A DNA stretch of 64,000 bases. Source: Paratinospora sagittata. Lineage: Eukaryota; Streptophyta; Magnoliopsida; Ranunculales; Menispermaceae. The translations under genes were made by a program, and so were the position numbers. Positions within the stretch are counted from its first letter, which is position 1. The number at the start of each line of letters is the position of its first letter. Shown here in pieces: positions 20,498-33,784 of the stretch. Under the pieces are notes generated by a model. The model had not been told where the DNA came from, made no database searches, and worked only from the letters and a program-made list of their open reading frames with translations. The stretch is from the NCBI GenBank assembly GCA_035771175.1, contig CM069593.1, positions 44,797,054-44,861,053 on the forward strand. Reading direction: 5' to 3'.

Positions 20498-21095
20498 TGT
20501 TGGAAAATGGGCAAATAAAATATGGTTTTTCACCATTTTCAGATAAATATTAAAGTGGGGCCCACAAGTGATTTTGGGTGGATCGAAGTTGATTATTAGT
20601 CTTTGATATGTGAAGATTAAGAATACATAAGTATTTAGCTATTCCCATTTATATATGAATGAGAAATTGAGTCTAAAGTAGCCTATTTGATATGTGTAAA
20701 GTGGTGAAATTTGAAAATAATCTTTTAGTCCCACATGGGAAAGACAGAGTTCTAATTATTTTCTTATAAGTATAGATAGAATACTACACTTGAATTTCAG
20801 CTAACACACACACACACAATGAAGGCTTAGGGGTGATGCTCGCGCACGCATGTGAGAGGGCGAAAGGGCGATTGGGGGTCTTAGGGTACATTGGGCGCAC
20901 AACACTTTGCACTTCGCACGTACACATCGTCGATCTTTGATCAGAAGAATGAGATGCGTCCGTGTAAGATCGGATCTGGAATGTCCAGATACGATGAATG
21001 TAGTTATTTGTCTAGGTCTGATGTACGAAGATCCGACGGTGTGGGATTGGATGCTCTGACCGAAACCATCAGATTGCATTCGATTGGATCGACCG
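20498..21095 (+). mobile_element. Copia 3' LTR copy 1, truncated
   Basis: It starts TGTTGGAAAATGGG and matches 5522-6115 of the full LTR. It breaks off after GATCGACCG and runs directly into gypsy protease/gag sequence on the minus strand. Confidence 0.8.
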
Positions 21096-22558
21096 ATAAA
21101 GGTACAGTGGAAAGTTGTAGTTTGCTGGCTATGTTTTCAGAAATAAAAGACTTTGATGCTCCAGAATAAACAAGACTTTAACTGTAACATGAAATAAAAT
21201 GAATGTACCTTCCACCACTTCATTTGTACCAACTTCTTGTTCAGGATTTCCTTCTGTCATTGCAAAGACTCTGCCTTGATTTTGGTTTTGGATTTGGTTC
21301 TGATTATAACTCGGACGATTAGCTTGATTTCGTCCTTGCACATTGTTGTTGTTCTGCCAGTTGCCCGGACGAAAATTTTGTCGAACTCCTTGCATAGTGC
21401 AGTTTCGCGCCAAATGACCAGATCGATTGCATTTGAAGCAAAGGCTCGTATCTACTACTTGGTTTCTATTTTGTTGGGGTGGACGAATATTGTTTTGCTG
21501 CATCTGTTGTCCACCATTATGCCTAGACCCTCCTGACCCGTCGTTGTGATTCTGCCCCCTGTTCCACTGGTTCCCATTGTTGAACTTGTTTCTGTTCCAA
21601 TTATTACTATTGCCACCGAAGTTATTCAGATTATGCCTCTTGTTGTGATTACCCTGGTAATCAAAATTCTGTCATTGAGGCCTTTTGTTCATGTTCCGTA
21701 TTGTTTCTTGTAGGTTCAGTTCTCTTTCTACTAACAGGGCTCGTTCAACTACCTCTTTGTAAGTCTCCAGATTCATTGGAACAACCACCTTTCTAATCTA
21801 TATTTTGAGACCTTATGCAAATCTACTAGCTTTCATCTGTTCATTGGCGACCAGTTCACGAGCAAATCTGGAAAGTTCGATAAACTTCGCCTCATATTCT
21901 GCCACTGTCATGTTCCTTTGTATCAGTCTCACAAATTCAGATTGTAGCTCTTTTCTGTTCGCTTTGGGAAAGAATTTATCATAAAATATTTCTTCAAAAG
22001 TTGCCCAGGTCATAGTATTTACATCAACTGTAGGACTTTCTTTAACCATTCTCCACCAATGTTTGGCCTCACCTATGAATTGGTGAGCCGCAATTGCCAC
22101 CATTCTTGGACCAGTTACTCCCAGAACTTCCAAGTGTTCCTGAACCTCCTGGAGCCACTTGTCAGCTTCCCTTGGGTCTTGTTTTCCTTCAAATTTCGAA
22201 GGATGCGTACGTTGGAAGTCTTTCAATTGATCTGCCCATTCCTTTTCTTCAGGTCTCCTGATATTTCGAGTTCCTGTTTCATTCTGCACCACAATTGTTG
22301 GATTCAGTAGAGGTTGAGGCATCTGTCTGGTTTTCTCACAAATTCAGCCATCATCTCTGGTTCCAAAACAATTCCAGGGGTTGGAACTGTTGTAGGTTGG
22401 ACGTTCTCTATTCCAGCAGAATCAACATTCACTGTTTGATTTGCATGTTCTTGCTCCGTCGGCTGAGATTCGGATGTCGATTGTGTCTGCACAGCTGGAT
22501 CAGTGTCCCTTACGAGATCACTCACAGACCTTGTGTTCCTTCTTCGAGGTGCAACCAT
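21096..22558 (-). pseudogene. Gypsy gag (element A), frameshifted
   Basis: Three minus-strand pieces form one gag: 22558-22304 (start MVAPRRRNTR), 22322-21813 (retrotransposon gag core: RTHPSKFEGKQDPREADKWL and AKHWWRMVKE) and 21503-21129 with an intact zinc knuckle, C-x2-C-x4-H-x4-C (CFKCNRSGHLARNC), after an Asn/Gln-rich region. The protease starts at about 21165, but one base is lost in the active-site Asp codon. Sequence ends at the junction with the copia LTR. It probably packaged element RNA in virus-like particles. Element B has lost this gene. Confidence 0.85.
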
Positions 22559-23338
22559 CTATAAAATTTCAACTCATCTTTAGTACTACAGGAGATAATT
22601 ATTTCCGGTTAGGGTGACTCTAGATTCAGAATTCTAAGTTCTCGAAAATAAAATGATCCTATTGATTCAGTTTCTAGGTTTCATAAAATTTTGACAATCC
22701 ATGATTGTCACAGGGTACAGGATTTGGTTTTGATACAAGTAAACAAGACAAGCAAACAAACAAACAACATACCACACAACAATGGTATAAAGAAAATTCC
22801 CAAACTTTCACTTATACCCTCCGTATTCAAGTGTCCCATACCACTCTAGCCCGATGATATAAGCTTCCATAAAGAAACTTCAATACACCCAAACAATGCG
22901 CAAATGTCCTACCAACTAAGGCTTCCCCGGTACCCACTATGTCCAAGCTGTCCCATACCAGTTGAACGTAGCGATACAAGCTCGTCCAGAGTTGTTAGTC
23001 ATTCACCAAACATGGTCTGCTAGTCTCCAAGATCAAGACTCCTCAAATACCCTTAAATTCCTCCACGTCCCATACCGCTTTGGAACCAAGAATAAAAGAT
23101 TCATCCTGATCTCAGATTCTAACCAAACAATTTTCATACAAGTTCTTGTCTCTAACCGATGTCCTAAAAGTTTTGAGTTTGTTAGACCCACTGTACTTTC
23201 ATTCCCGATATTACGTTATAAAGTTTATGATTGACATATTTATCTAGTTCAAGTTGGACCCTAATCTCATAAAGATTTGATACCTACTCACTGATACTAA
23301 GCTTCTCATAATTCGTTGTAACACTTCCCATGATCTGA
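22559..23338 (-). mobile_element. 5' leader of element A
   Basis: Non-coding sequence between gag and the primer site, matching 44641-45415 of element B almost throughout. It is interrupted at 23338 by a solo LTR and resumes at 24539. Confidence 0.75.
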
Positions 23339-24543
23339 TGTCACACCCCGCCCGGACGCGCCTTAAACCGGCGGTACACTCTCGGACGGGGCGCGCATTT
23401 GGAACAATCACAATGGTAATAACAGAGTGCACAGCGGAAATACAGTACACAGTACAAATCTGATTTCATATAATTCAGAATACTTTTGTACATAAAATGG
23501 TCAAGGGAACATACTCCCAAAATCCCAATGATTCATACAAAGGGTACAAAATGTGGGCCCCATAACCTGCACCCAGTCCACCCTAATTTCCTGTGAAAGA
23601 TTTGATAATATTGGAGTGAGCTTAACGCGCTCAGTGGGTAAATAGTGCACGAGTATAACAATTAATAAAGCCTACTTCAATATCAAATATCTTAAATTAC
23701 ACATGTGAGCATCATAATCAATCAATATGAATGTATGCATGACACCGTCACGTATTAATGGTTTGATGAGCGTACATCGCCTGAATTCATGTACAGGAAC
23801 GATGCTCTGAATTCACGTACTGATGTCCCTCCCCGGGTGTAGCCGGGTTCTCATGTACGTCCTTCTCCAGAGAAATATAATGAATAGTGAGCAATGCTTC
23901 TAACTATTCTATGAGTCATAAACCATATACGTCCCTAGGTGGTGATATGTATGATGCCAATGCATGAACTAGTCTAGTCTACTGGTCTGGTCTTTTCTTG
24001 ACATTTAGACTGACTTTGGCAACGTCTAGTGATCCTTATCAGGGTCGGTATCACGACGTGCAAGGTTAAGCCATTATATGACATAATGCAGTGTAAATGA
24101 ATAGTAGACATAATAATAATTGAATGTAAACTTTAATAAAAGTTATGAAACACGCAAACCTATGTTTCGTTCCCCACCTTCAGATCTGGTGCTTTTCTCC
24201 GGACAGAACTTCGTTGCACCGCTTTCAGATCTGGCGCTTTCCTCCGGACAGAACTTTGTTGCACCGCACCGAGAGTCTCAAAGACTAAAAACTTAGAATG
24301 CGTAGAAAGGAGAAGAAAAATCACAAGAGAAGGTGATTTGGTGTGAGAAATGTGAAATGAGGAGGTTTCTTATATAGAGATTTTGTGCGCCTGAACGTTC
24401 TGGCAGGCGCCTGAACGTTCTGGCAGGCGCCTGAACGTTCTGGCATGCGCCTGAACGTTCGGGCGTTGCCCAAATAGTAAAAATTTCAAATAGTAAATTT
24501 TTTTTTTTTTTTTTTTTTGTGAAATACAGGGTATTACATCTGA
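23334..24543 (-). mobile_element. Solo LTR (C/D family) with 5-bp target duplication
   Basis: The LTR itself is 23339-24538 (1200 bp), TGTCACACCCCG to GGGTATTACA, that is TGTAATACCC to GGGTGTGACA on the minus strand. TCTGA flanks it on both sides (23334-23338, 24539-24543). Removing it restores the leader layout seen in element B at about 45420. It contains only four minisatellite units. Confidence 0.93.
24388..24467. repeat. LTR minisatellite, 4 units
   Basis: Four head-to-tail copies of GCGCCTGAACGTTCTGGCAG-like units, on the opposite strand to the 30-unit array of element C (55139-55750). Confidence 0.85.
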
Positions 24544-24551
24544 TGCCTAAA

Positions 24552-24563
24552 GCTCTGATACCA
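24552..24563 (-). other. Primer binding site of element A
   Basis: The minus strand reads TGGTATCAGAGC, the exact complement of the plant initiator-Met tRNA 3' end, three bases from the LTR edge at 24567. Confidence 0.88.
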
Positions 24564-24566
24564 AAC

Positions 24567-27313
24567 CGTAACACCCCGATTTTCAAAACTAAATTTTTTT
24601 TTTTTGTAAGATAATGAATATTTTACTTTTATATAAAATATAACTGAAAAGCGAGACGTTACTCGTATCCGTCTATCTTAACCCATAACCATTTTATAAA
24701 TAATAAAATTTGCAAAACTATGAGTTTATATTCTTCCAACCAACTTACTGGTTAAGATAAACGAATACCTTTAATTCTTCATACAATCGTTATCTTCATA
24801 CGAGGTACTTGCCCTTGTCCATCCATTATGGACCCAACATTTAAATACAATCATCAAATAGAATTAATGAATTCTATTCCATGGCATTCACACGTGAAAT
24901 AAATCACAGAGTCTTTACTAACCGTAATAATATTCATTGAATTTCGATTATCAATACAATTCATTCAAATCATAAACCTTTAAAAGTCAAATAAAAATAT
25001 TTAGTCTTTCCCCATAATACTAATTAATTAATTAAACCCACCCCAACTACACTGAACTACGTCACGAACTTGCAATTTTATTTTCTAAGTACCTGCACGT
25101 AAAAAAAATAGGGATGAGCTTGAAAGCCCAGTCGGTCATCTAAACAATTCACAATATTTTATTATGATACATACACAAGAACATTACAAACAAGTTTCAC
25201 ACATTAATAGTTGCAACATTAGATTGTTTGAGTCGAGAATTTCATCACGTTCTATGTCACATACCTTTAGGAAAACCAAACTCAGGGTGGCACAGCCCAA
25301 AAATTAGAACATTGGCGATATTCCTTAGAATAACTGCCTCATATGTGTGATTCTTATCTTAATCGTGTTCTTTAGTGATGTCACGCCATACGTACGGTAT
25401 AAGCACGATAATAAGTGCATTCATAAAATATATTCAACTCCACTACACATGGTATCATGTCACAAAATCAATTATAATAGTGGCCACGCATTCACTATGC
25501 CAATATTTCAAATCATACATTTCATTATCAGGCATTATAATTTATAAATAAATTCAACTACCACATGAATTGCATGCATCCAATTATCATTTGATCAGAA
25601 TAAAATTCATGTTAACACACATATCATCATGGCTAAACAATCACAACATTGTATATATATAATCATGTACAATAGGCATGCATAAGCAATCTAATAATAC
25701 TATGGACCTAATTAATTTAACATTCCTATCTATATATCAAATAAAATATTATGAAGGCCTAGAATCATCCCCACCTGAATAGCTAAGTTCCAAAAGTGTT
25801 GAGATTGATTCCTCGACGTTGGGCGTTACCAACCTATCCACGCATAAATCACACGTTAATCACTTGTTTTGTATTATATTATATTAATATAATGTGCATA
25901 CATGTCTATGTTGTATGGTGGTGGTCACATTATACATATAATATAACTTAGCTAATAACTTCCACCTGATATAATATGATGGTCTAGATAGTAAAAACGT
26001 AAAATATGATATACCATAATCTAATATATTATATGCGGTATTGTATGTATAATATATATATATATATAAATATATTATATAACATTTTGGTTGCTTAAAA
26101 AAATAATAACACTTGAGTTGCAATGTAAAAAAATAAATAATAATGTATTGTATGTATGATATATATATATATATATATATATAAATATATTATATAACAT
26201 TTTGGTCGCTTAAAAAAATAAAATAAAATAATAAAATACACTTGAGTTGTCGGGCGAAAGGAAGAAAACAGGGGAGTTTATATGTGGTATTGTATGTATG
26301 ATATATATATATATATCATATAACATGTCGGTTGTTTAAAAGAAAAGAAAAGAAAGAAAAAAAAATAAAAAATAAATAAAATGAGTTGCAGGGCGGAAGG
26401 AAGAAAACAGGGGAGGGGAAAGAAAAGATGATGGGGAAAAGGAGAAGAAGAAGAAGAAGAAAGTGAGGGCGATGGGACGAGAGATCGAGAGATCGAGAGA
26501 GCACTGGCAGATGGCGGAGAAGAGAGAGAGAGAAAGGGCGGCGAGATCTGTGGTGGAGAAGAGAGAGAGAGCGGCAGCGAGATGAGGGTTTCGGGCACTG
26601 AAGTTTTGAGCAGAAAGTTGAGAGAGAGACCTGGCGAGAGCGAGAGAGCAGAGGCGGTGATGAGTTGCAGGGGCGATGAGTCACGGTGTGCGCTGGCAGA
26701 GAAAGGAAGAGAGAAGAGCGAGGGTTCGAGAGGAAGAGGAGGCTTGTGCGTTGGTTTCGAAAGAGCGCTTGTGCGATTGGGTTTAGAGAGAGCGAGACGT
26801 GAAAGATTTTCGGCGAGATCTCGGCGAGATTCCAGGCGACATGTCGGCGAGATTTCCGGCATGATTTCAGGAACATGTTTGAAATCTTCTTCTTCTTTTA
26901 TTTGATCTTTTTTTTTATTCTCTTGCTCGTTTTGGAGTTTTGATCTTTTCAATGATGCTGTCGCCAGAGAGATTTAAGTTCATACTTCGAATTTGTCTGT
27001 CTTTGATTTTGGAAGTTTATCTCCCCTTTTTTTTTGAATAAATTGGACGGTTAACTGGAAGATTTCTCAAATTATAAGTGGTTTAGATTAAATCGTGTAT
27101 TTTTCATAAGGAAATTTTTGGTTGAGCATTCATATACTGAGTTTTTCTTGGGGAATCTTAGTAAATTTCTTTTTCTTTAATTTTTGGTTTTATTTGTTGA
27201 TCCTTAGTTATATGTTGATCTCTCAAGCTTACTGGATTTGTGGATCCTTTCGGTTTTTGATTGAATTGTTTGGTTTTTGAAAATGGATTATTTTTTATTT
27301 TCAGGGTATTACA
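24567..27313 (-). mobile_element. LTR shared by two gypsy A bodies
   Basis: The 2747-bp LTR runs from CGTAACACCCCG (canonical TG mutated to CG) to GGGTATTACA. A primer site and gag lie on its low side, and a polypurine tract (GGCGGGAAGAA on the minus strand) with pol lies on its high side. It therefore acts as the 5' LTR for one body and the 3' LTR for another. It holds TA microsatellites (26045-26190) and a purine-rich GAGAGA region (26400-26850). Frames at 26278-26952 are products of this composition. Confidence 0.85.
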
Positions 27314-29480
27314 TTCTTCCCGCCTTAAAAGAAATTTCGTCCCGAAATTAAAGTGTAAGCTTACTTACTTGCTGACGTTCAACTTTTTCACTGTTGACCA
27401 GTTGTATCTCGAAACCTAGAGTGTTCTTTGGAATAAGTCGGCGTATTTGGCTTTCATTTCACTTTCAGGTTCCCAAGTGGCTTCTTCAACTTCATGATGC
27501 TTCCACAATACTTTAACTAATGGAATTTCTTTGTTTCTCAAACTATAAACTTTCCAATCTAGGATCTTTAAAGGTCCTTCTTCATAGGTGGCATCAGCTT
27601 GTATTTTTAAGTCTTTCCAATCGATGGTGTGGGAAGGGTCTGGTTCATATTTTCGCAACATCGATACATGGAATATGTTGTGAATGGCGGATAAACTAGT
27701 TGGTAATTCTAGTGTGTAAGCGTTCTCACCAATTCGATCGCTGATCTTGGACGGACGGATGAATCGCGGCGATAACTTCCCTTTCTTACCAAACCTCATG
27801 ATGCCTTTTTGAGGGCTTATTCTCATAAATACCTTATCACCTTTTTGGAACTCTAGAGGTCGACGCCTCTTATCTTCGTAGCTCTTCTGCCTACTCTGTG
27901 CAGTAACTAGCCTTTTCTTGATCAACTTCACTTTTTCGTTCATTTCCATTATCATATCAGGTCCTGTAAGTACCTTATCTTCCTAATCGACCCAACACAG
28001 TGGTGACCTACAGGGTCGTCCATATAGAGCTTCATATGGAGCCATTTGTATACTTGCCTGGTAACTATTGTTATAAGCAAACTCTGCTAGGTGTAAGTAT
28101 TTACTCCAATTTCCCTTGAAATCTAGTACACAAGCTCTCAACATCTCCTCTAAGATCTGAATAACCCTTTCGGATTGACCATCTGTCTGAGGATGATAGG
28201 CGGTGCTCATGGTTAATTTGGTTCCTAATTCCCGTTGTAAGCTCTGCTAGAACTGAGATGTGAATAAGGAATCTCTATCTGACACTATCGATTTGGGTAC
28301 TCCGTGTAGCTTCACAATCTCTTTTACATACAGCTCACCCAGTTTACTAATCGGATCTGTGGATTTAATAAGTAAGAAGTGTGCCACTTTAGTAAGTCGA
28401 TCCACAATTACCCAAACTTTATCCTCACCTTTCTGATTTCTAGGAAGAGCTCCAATGAAATCCATTGCTATGTTATCTTATTTCCATTTAGGGATTTCTA
28501 AAGGTTGTAACAATCCTGACGGTCTTTTATGTTCGGCCTTAACTTGCTGACATGTAAGGCATTTAGACACATATTTTGCCACATCCCTTTTCATACCTTT
28601 CTACCAATAATTTTTCTTCAAATTTTGGTACATCTTATCTCCACCAGGATGTAAAGTATATTTAGTCTGATGTGCCTCATCAAATAAGATCTTTTTAATT
28701 TCTTCAATTCTGGGTACACAAATTCGATCTCTGAACCTTAATAACCCTTCTGAATCGATCTTGAAATTTGCCTTTCCATTATTGACTCTTGCATCTGCCA
28801 CCCATTTTATCAGTTTTCTATCCTGAGCTTGGCCTTCCTTAATTTGATGTAGTAGGTCTGGCTTGCAGCTCATATTATATAAGAAAATCTGATTTTCACC
28901 TTTTTGTACGCCCAAATTATAATCTTCAATCAATTGGTACATCTGGGCTTTTTCTGCATCGTTTTTATACGATTTTCGACTTAAAGCATCTGCGACTACG
29001 TTGGCTTTCCCTCGGTGATAATGTAGTTGAAAATCATAATCATTCAGCAATTCCATTCATCTCCTTTGCCTCAAATTTAACTCTTTTTGTGCATAGATGT
29101 ACTTCAAACTCTTATGATCAGAGTATAGATCAAATTTCTCTTCATAAAGATAATGTTTCTATATCTTCAAGGAAAATACAATAGCAGCCAATTCTAAATC
29201 ATGAGTCGGATAGTTCTGTTCATGAGTCTTCAGTTGCTTAGAAGCATAAGCAACCACTTTACCTTCCTGCATCAGAACAGCGCCAAGGCCATTCTTAGAA
29301 GCATCAGTGTAAATAACATAACCGACTCCGCTTGCAGGAGTGATCAATATTGGGGCCGTGGTTAATCGTCTCTTCAACTCCTGAAAGGAATTCTCACATT
29401 TCTCATCCCAACTAAATTTGGCATCCTTCCTTGTTAGCTTTGTCATAGGCTCAGCTAGTCTCGAAAAATTTAGAATAAAT
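27314..29480 (-). pseudogene. Gypsy A pol (RT end, RNase H, integrase, chromodomain), broken
   Basis: Minus-strand pieces in order: 29446-29159 (RT thumb and RNase [20 protein letters not shown]), 29056-28601 ([19 protein letters not shown] and the integrase HHCC start), 28465-28247 and 28210-27983 (integrase core, [13 protein letters not shown] and the SERVIQILEEML region) and 27955-27416 (integrase C-terminus and a chromodomain with EEATWEPESEM). Stops separate them. The chromodomain places the family among chromoviruses. RT N-terminal parts are cut off at 29480, where unit 3 flank begins with a short shared ACCAG word. Confidence 0.88.
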
Positions 29481-31150
29481 CTTCTATAGTAACCAGATAG
29501 TTTTTGTTTGTGTACAGCACATGTTAATTAACAAGATTTCAATCAATCAGGGATGATTTAAAAAGAAACCCAACTATAAGACAAATTGGGTTTATTGAGA
29601 AAGAAAAATGCTAAACGTACGCTGCCTCCAATGAAATTCTCACCACAAATTACATGACTAGTGAGGTGGCTTTTGAGGTGGCCTAGTTTTGTTGGTTACG
29701 TTGAAAAGTTCAAAAATTTTCAACCCGTAGTTAATGCCAAACGTAAAGTGCGACGCTAAAGGCTTTCTTTTCGTTAAAAAACTATTTTTATTTTTATTTT
29801 TTATTAAAAAAATAATTTTAGTATTACATTTTAAAATTACTTTCTTATATGTAAAAAAAATAATTTTATTACTTAATAAAAATTAATTTTCTTATTATTA
29901 ATAAAAAAAATTGTTTTTGATAAAAAATAGTGTCATTGTCTTAATAAAATAATTTTAATTCTAATAAAAATTAATTTTAGTATTTTAATAAAATTACTTT
30001 TAATAATTAAAAATATTATTTTTATAAAATTACAAGTTTATATTACTATCTCTTAAAAATAATATTATTTTTAATTAAATTCTATTTAATAAAATAATTC
30101 TACTATTTTAAAAAGCTAATTCTTTTAGTTTTGGTAAAATTATTATTATAAAAAAACTTAATTTATCATATTTTTAGTACTAAGTTGTTTTTAATAAACA
30201 ATAAATTTACTTTTTGATATAAAAAAATAATATTATTCCTCTAATAAAAGTAATTTTATTAGTGTAGAAAAATACTTTTATTATTTTAAATAAAATTAAT
30301 AAAATTATTTTTATTTATAATAAAAATAATTTATCATCAAAGATTATGTTTTTCATACTTTAGTGAGGCACATATTTTCTGTAGTAAATACTTAAAACAA
30401 ATTCATAAAAAATTTAGAAATATCAACAAAGATGCACTGCTATGGCCAAATAACATTGAAACAAAAAAACAAGAACCCATTTCTATTAATCAACCTAAAA
30501 CAATGTTCCATTACATAATTAAAGACAAAAACTTTATAATTCAACATGCAAACAAAAAAGGTCTACCATCTCAATTTGAAAACCACTTCTGCAAGGCACC
30601 TCGCATCACATCCCCTTCTTTGTTACTACCATATCTTTTCCATCATACGTGGGCACTGTACAATGGTCGTAATTTATAATATGTTAACTCGATCAACACA
30701 TGTAGATGAGGAAATCATAATTACAATCTACAAACCGTAATACCTCGGAGCTACCAACATTATGCGTCAAGTCTAGAAAAGAAGAGTAATGGAAGTTATA
30801 GATGCCTTGGTTGCACGATTGTGATTGATATGAAACTTGTGAAGATACCATCATATCCTGTATTGAAATAAGGTTGTCAAAACTTTGAGCCAAATAAGTG
30901 AATTAATTTGTGAGTATTTTAATTACCAAATGACTTGATGCTACATTGGTGACTTCATGATTGTCACTATACTAAAGTTGATGAAGATCCTAAAAATTGT
31001 TCCATCTACTATTATTTTGTATAAATAAATAAATAATAAAAGTAAAGCATGTCAAATAAATGTCATAAAGCACAAATAATTGCTATAAAATATTTTTTGA
31101 ACATAATAATGTTACAATTATTAAAAAAAAAACAATTAACTGTCTTTTTC
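29481..31150. repeat. Partial third duplication unit: 3' flank only
   Basis: From TTTTTGTTTGTGTACAGCAC it matches 53471-54960 of unit 2 and, with gaps, 12014-13495 of unit 1. The TFIIS-domain gene itself is absent. Sequence is AT-rich and non-coding. Confidence 0.85.
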
Positions 31151-31155
31151 TTGAA

Positions 31156-33517
31156 TTATGAAATTTCCCAAAGGCTTTCAACCTCTTCAATCTCCAAAGA
31201 TTCATACACCACATTTTTCGACAACATGTTCACGCTCTTTGTAACCACATAGTTTTCTAGCACCTTCTTCATTATGTGCCAAAAGCATACGCGATGTTTA
31301 GCTTTTGGGAAAGCTCTGGATATCGTTGCTTGGATTGAAGGACATTGATCAGTGATAAAGGCATTAGGCACTCTCCCTGACATACAAGTTAACCAAGTAG
31401 TAAAAAGTCACTTATAACTATTAATTGTCTCACTTGAAAGTAAGTGACACCCTAATAACACAGATTGATCATGATGATTAACTTCAACAAATAAAGCAAA
31501 TGGCATGTCATATTTGTTTGTTAAATATGCGGTGTCAAATGAAATAACATTCCCAAAGTAATGATAGGAGGCCCTTGACCTTGCATCAACCCAAAAAACA
31601 TGTCTTAAATGACCTTCATCATCTATATCCATCACATGAAAGAAATTGGAATTTCTCTTTTGATTATGCATAAAGTATAAACGTATTGCCTCTGCATCAC
31701 CAACACCAAGTTTTAATCTCCCGACTTTTTCTACATAATTCCTTGCATCCTTCTCCCCAAATTTAAGTTCTTGTAACCTCCAACTCTCTTAGCAAAGGTA
31801 AGATATGACTTTGAAAGCGAGATTTCTACTTCATCATTTACCTCAAGTTGTTTCATAACCCGATGATTCAACATTCGGTTGCTTCGAAAAAATATTGCCT
31901 TTCGCGAGCTAACCAAATGATTGTGTTCAAGGTTCACACTTATCAAGTGCCACAAACCATATCTGACATGAGAGTAACAGTTATTTGAGCTTTACAATTA
32001 CACTTTGATGTAATTGTGTTTATGTACTCGTTCTTATGCTTTTGATCACATTTACTGTAACATCTCGTACCTCTAGTCAAACTTTTATGTTGACTTGTAC
32101 ATATTGTCAGACGTATTTATACGCATGTTGATGACCGTAAATTGTTGTATTTGTATGCACTCTAGGGTAATAGGAGTCCCGAGACCCTAGTTGTAACATT
32201 GGAAGCATGATACTTAGGAAATTCACTTTGGACACCAAGGAGCGTGCTCCAGTGTTGGCAAACAGAGAGTGAAAATTTGAGCTTGGGTAGAAGTACACTC
32301 CTTGGGGAGAAGCGCACTTCATTCCTTTCTTTGATTTGTTCAACATATGTGAAGTTGAACGGATTTGGTGATGGTTGAACAAAATTGTGATGGCCTGGGG
32401 TTGGCCAAATCTGTGGCTTTTGCATTTAATTATGTTTTTAATGGGTTCTTGATGGAAATTAAGATTATGGCATGTAAATTCTACAGGGAAATTGGTGTTG
32501 AATTGAGGGTACACCCAAACCTTGTTCTATACAAAAACAGTTAAGGGTTTGAGGGTGTTCAAATGGGTGTTTATGAGATTTAAATGATGAATCTTGACTT
32601 AAATAGGTTCTATTAGGATGTGTAATTACCTAAAAGGTGGGAGATGGACAGTATGGTCTTATACTGAGATTTGCATTGTCGTGAAAATGCGTGAATATGA
32701 TGAAACATATATTGATCATGTATTCATAACTGATTAACTTGCTTGCATCATGACATAAATATTGTTTTAATGTCATGTTTTGTTATCTATGCATATGTAA
32801 TGTCATAGGTAGAATATTCACTGGGCTAGTTGTTGCTCAACCCAAACTCCCAATATTTTCAGGGCAAGACATCAAGGGCAAAGGCAAGATACAGGAGATG
32901 TAACTACGATCTTTGCAAAATGTATGTATTTATATATTTGTGGAGTTTTGGGAAGTCATTATGTATTTTTTTTACATATACATGACACTATGTAACGTAT
33001 TTATAATTTAGATGAGTGTGTGGAGATGTATATAAAGATGAACAACTAAGTTGTTATGTGAAATGGATAAAATGGAATGGTTTGATAATATGTTATTATT
33101 AGTAGATGGATGAATTTTTAGAATGATATTGTATGATATGCAAATGGATGATTCAGTGTGTGGATAGGTTAGGATGACAGGCTATCAAGTACTTCTAGGT
33201 GTGGCGTATGTGGTATTCTGTGTCGGTCGTGACGTCACCTTACGAAAGGTGGTCGCGACATTTACCTTCTCTACCACATGCTAAAATTTGTCTATTTTTT
33301 ACCATTTCTCGTTTCTCCATGTACCTCTGATCTTTGTACCAAAGCCTACGCGTTGAGCATACTCGTTGTAGAACTCTTGAATATCTTGTAATGATTTGAG
33401 TTGCATCCCTGTCTTTGGTACTAAATGATCATCATTGACTTTGTATATATAATATTTGACTAGCTTCCCCATTATCTCTTTCGATATTTTTTCTTTTATC
33501 AGTTGATTTTTCACCAT
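31156..33517 (-). pseudogene. FAR1/FHY3-like pseudogene, unit 3
   Basis: Reading the minus strand: 33517-33299 begins the FAR1 DNA-binding region (PKTGMQLKSLQDIQEFYNEY). A one-base frame change follows, then LACGREGKC at about 33270. A solo LTR interrupts (32056-33260). The protein resumes at 32050 (zinc-type Cys/His region), shifts frame near 31955 (WHLISVNLEHNH), and continues to the MULE-type domain: 31671-31408 (FFHVMDIDDEG, VFWVDARSR, FALFVEVNHH) and 31383-31156 (ITDQCPSIQATISRAFP, CFWHIMKKV). A TGA replaces a conserved Trp at about 31405. FAR1 family members derive from Mutator-like transposases and act as light-signalling transcription factors. This copy is dead and lacks the SWIM zinc finger. 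It could equally be a MULE transposase remnant. Confidence 0.85.
32051..33265 (+). mobile_element. E-type solo LTR in the FAR1-like pseudogene, 5-bp target duplication
   Basis: The LTR is 32056-33260 (1205 bp), TGTAACATCTCG to GGTCGCGACA, flanked by TTTAC on both sides (32051-32055, 33261-33265). It has lost about 1 kb internally compared with 13668-15774. The insertion site is the same as in unit 1, so insertion preceded the duplication. Confidence 0.92.
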
Positions 33518-33784
33518 TTTCTACCACTGCTTCCTTGCTAGATAGCTCTTCTGTTGATAGTTCTTCCGTTATCAAAATAAATCATCAAACATTGTAGTAG
33601 AGTGAAGCAAATACAAAAATAATAATAATTAAAAAAACTAAACAAAAATAAATTAAATTAAAAGGATATAAATATATATAAATTACATCATCGCATGTGA
33701 TTCACACAAGATAAACCATAAATTTCTCAAAATCTAACTATCCACTTCAAATGAGTTATAATTTCTTTAACATTCGAATTAGTG
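33518..33784. other. No gene recognised upstream of FAR1-like remnant
   Basis: AT-rich sequence between the FAR1-like start and a gene fragment. It could hold the pseudogene's 5' region, but nothing specific is visible. Confidence 0.35.

Noticed and set aside
24481..24538. T-tract before the solo LTR end as a poly(A)-tail signature of a LINE or SINE
   Set aside because: The tract is internal to an LTR with TG/CA ends and matches the A-tract at the start of the element C LTR on the other strand.
26278..26952. 224-codon minus-strand frame near 26.5 kb
   Set aside because: Same purine-rich LTR region in element A; a composition effect.
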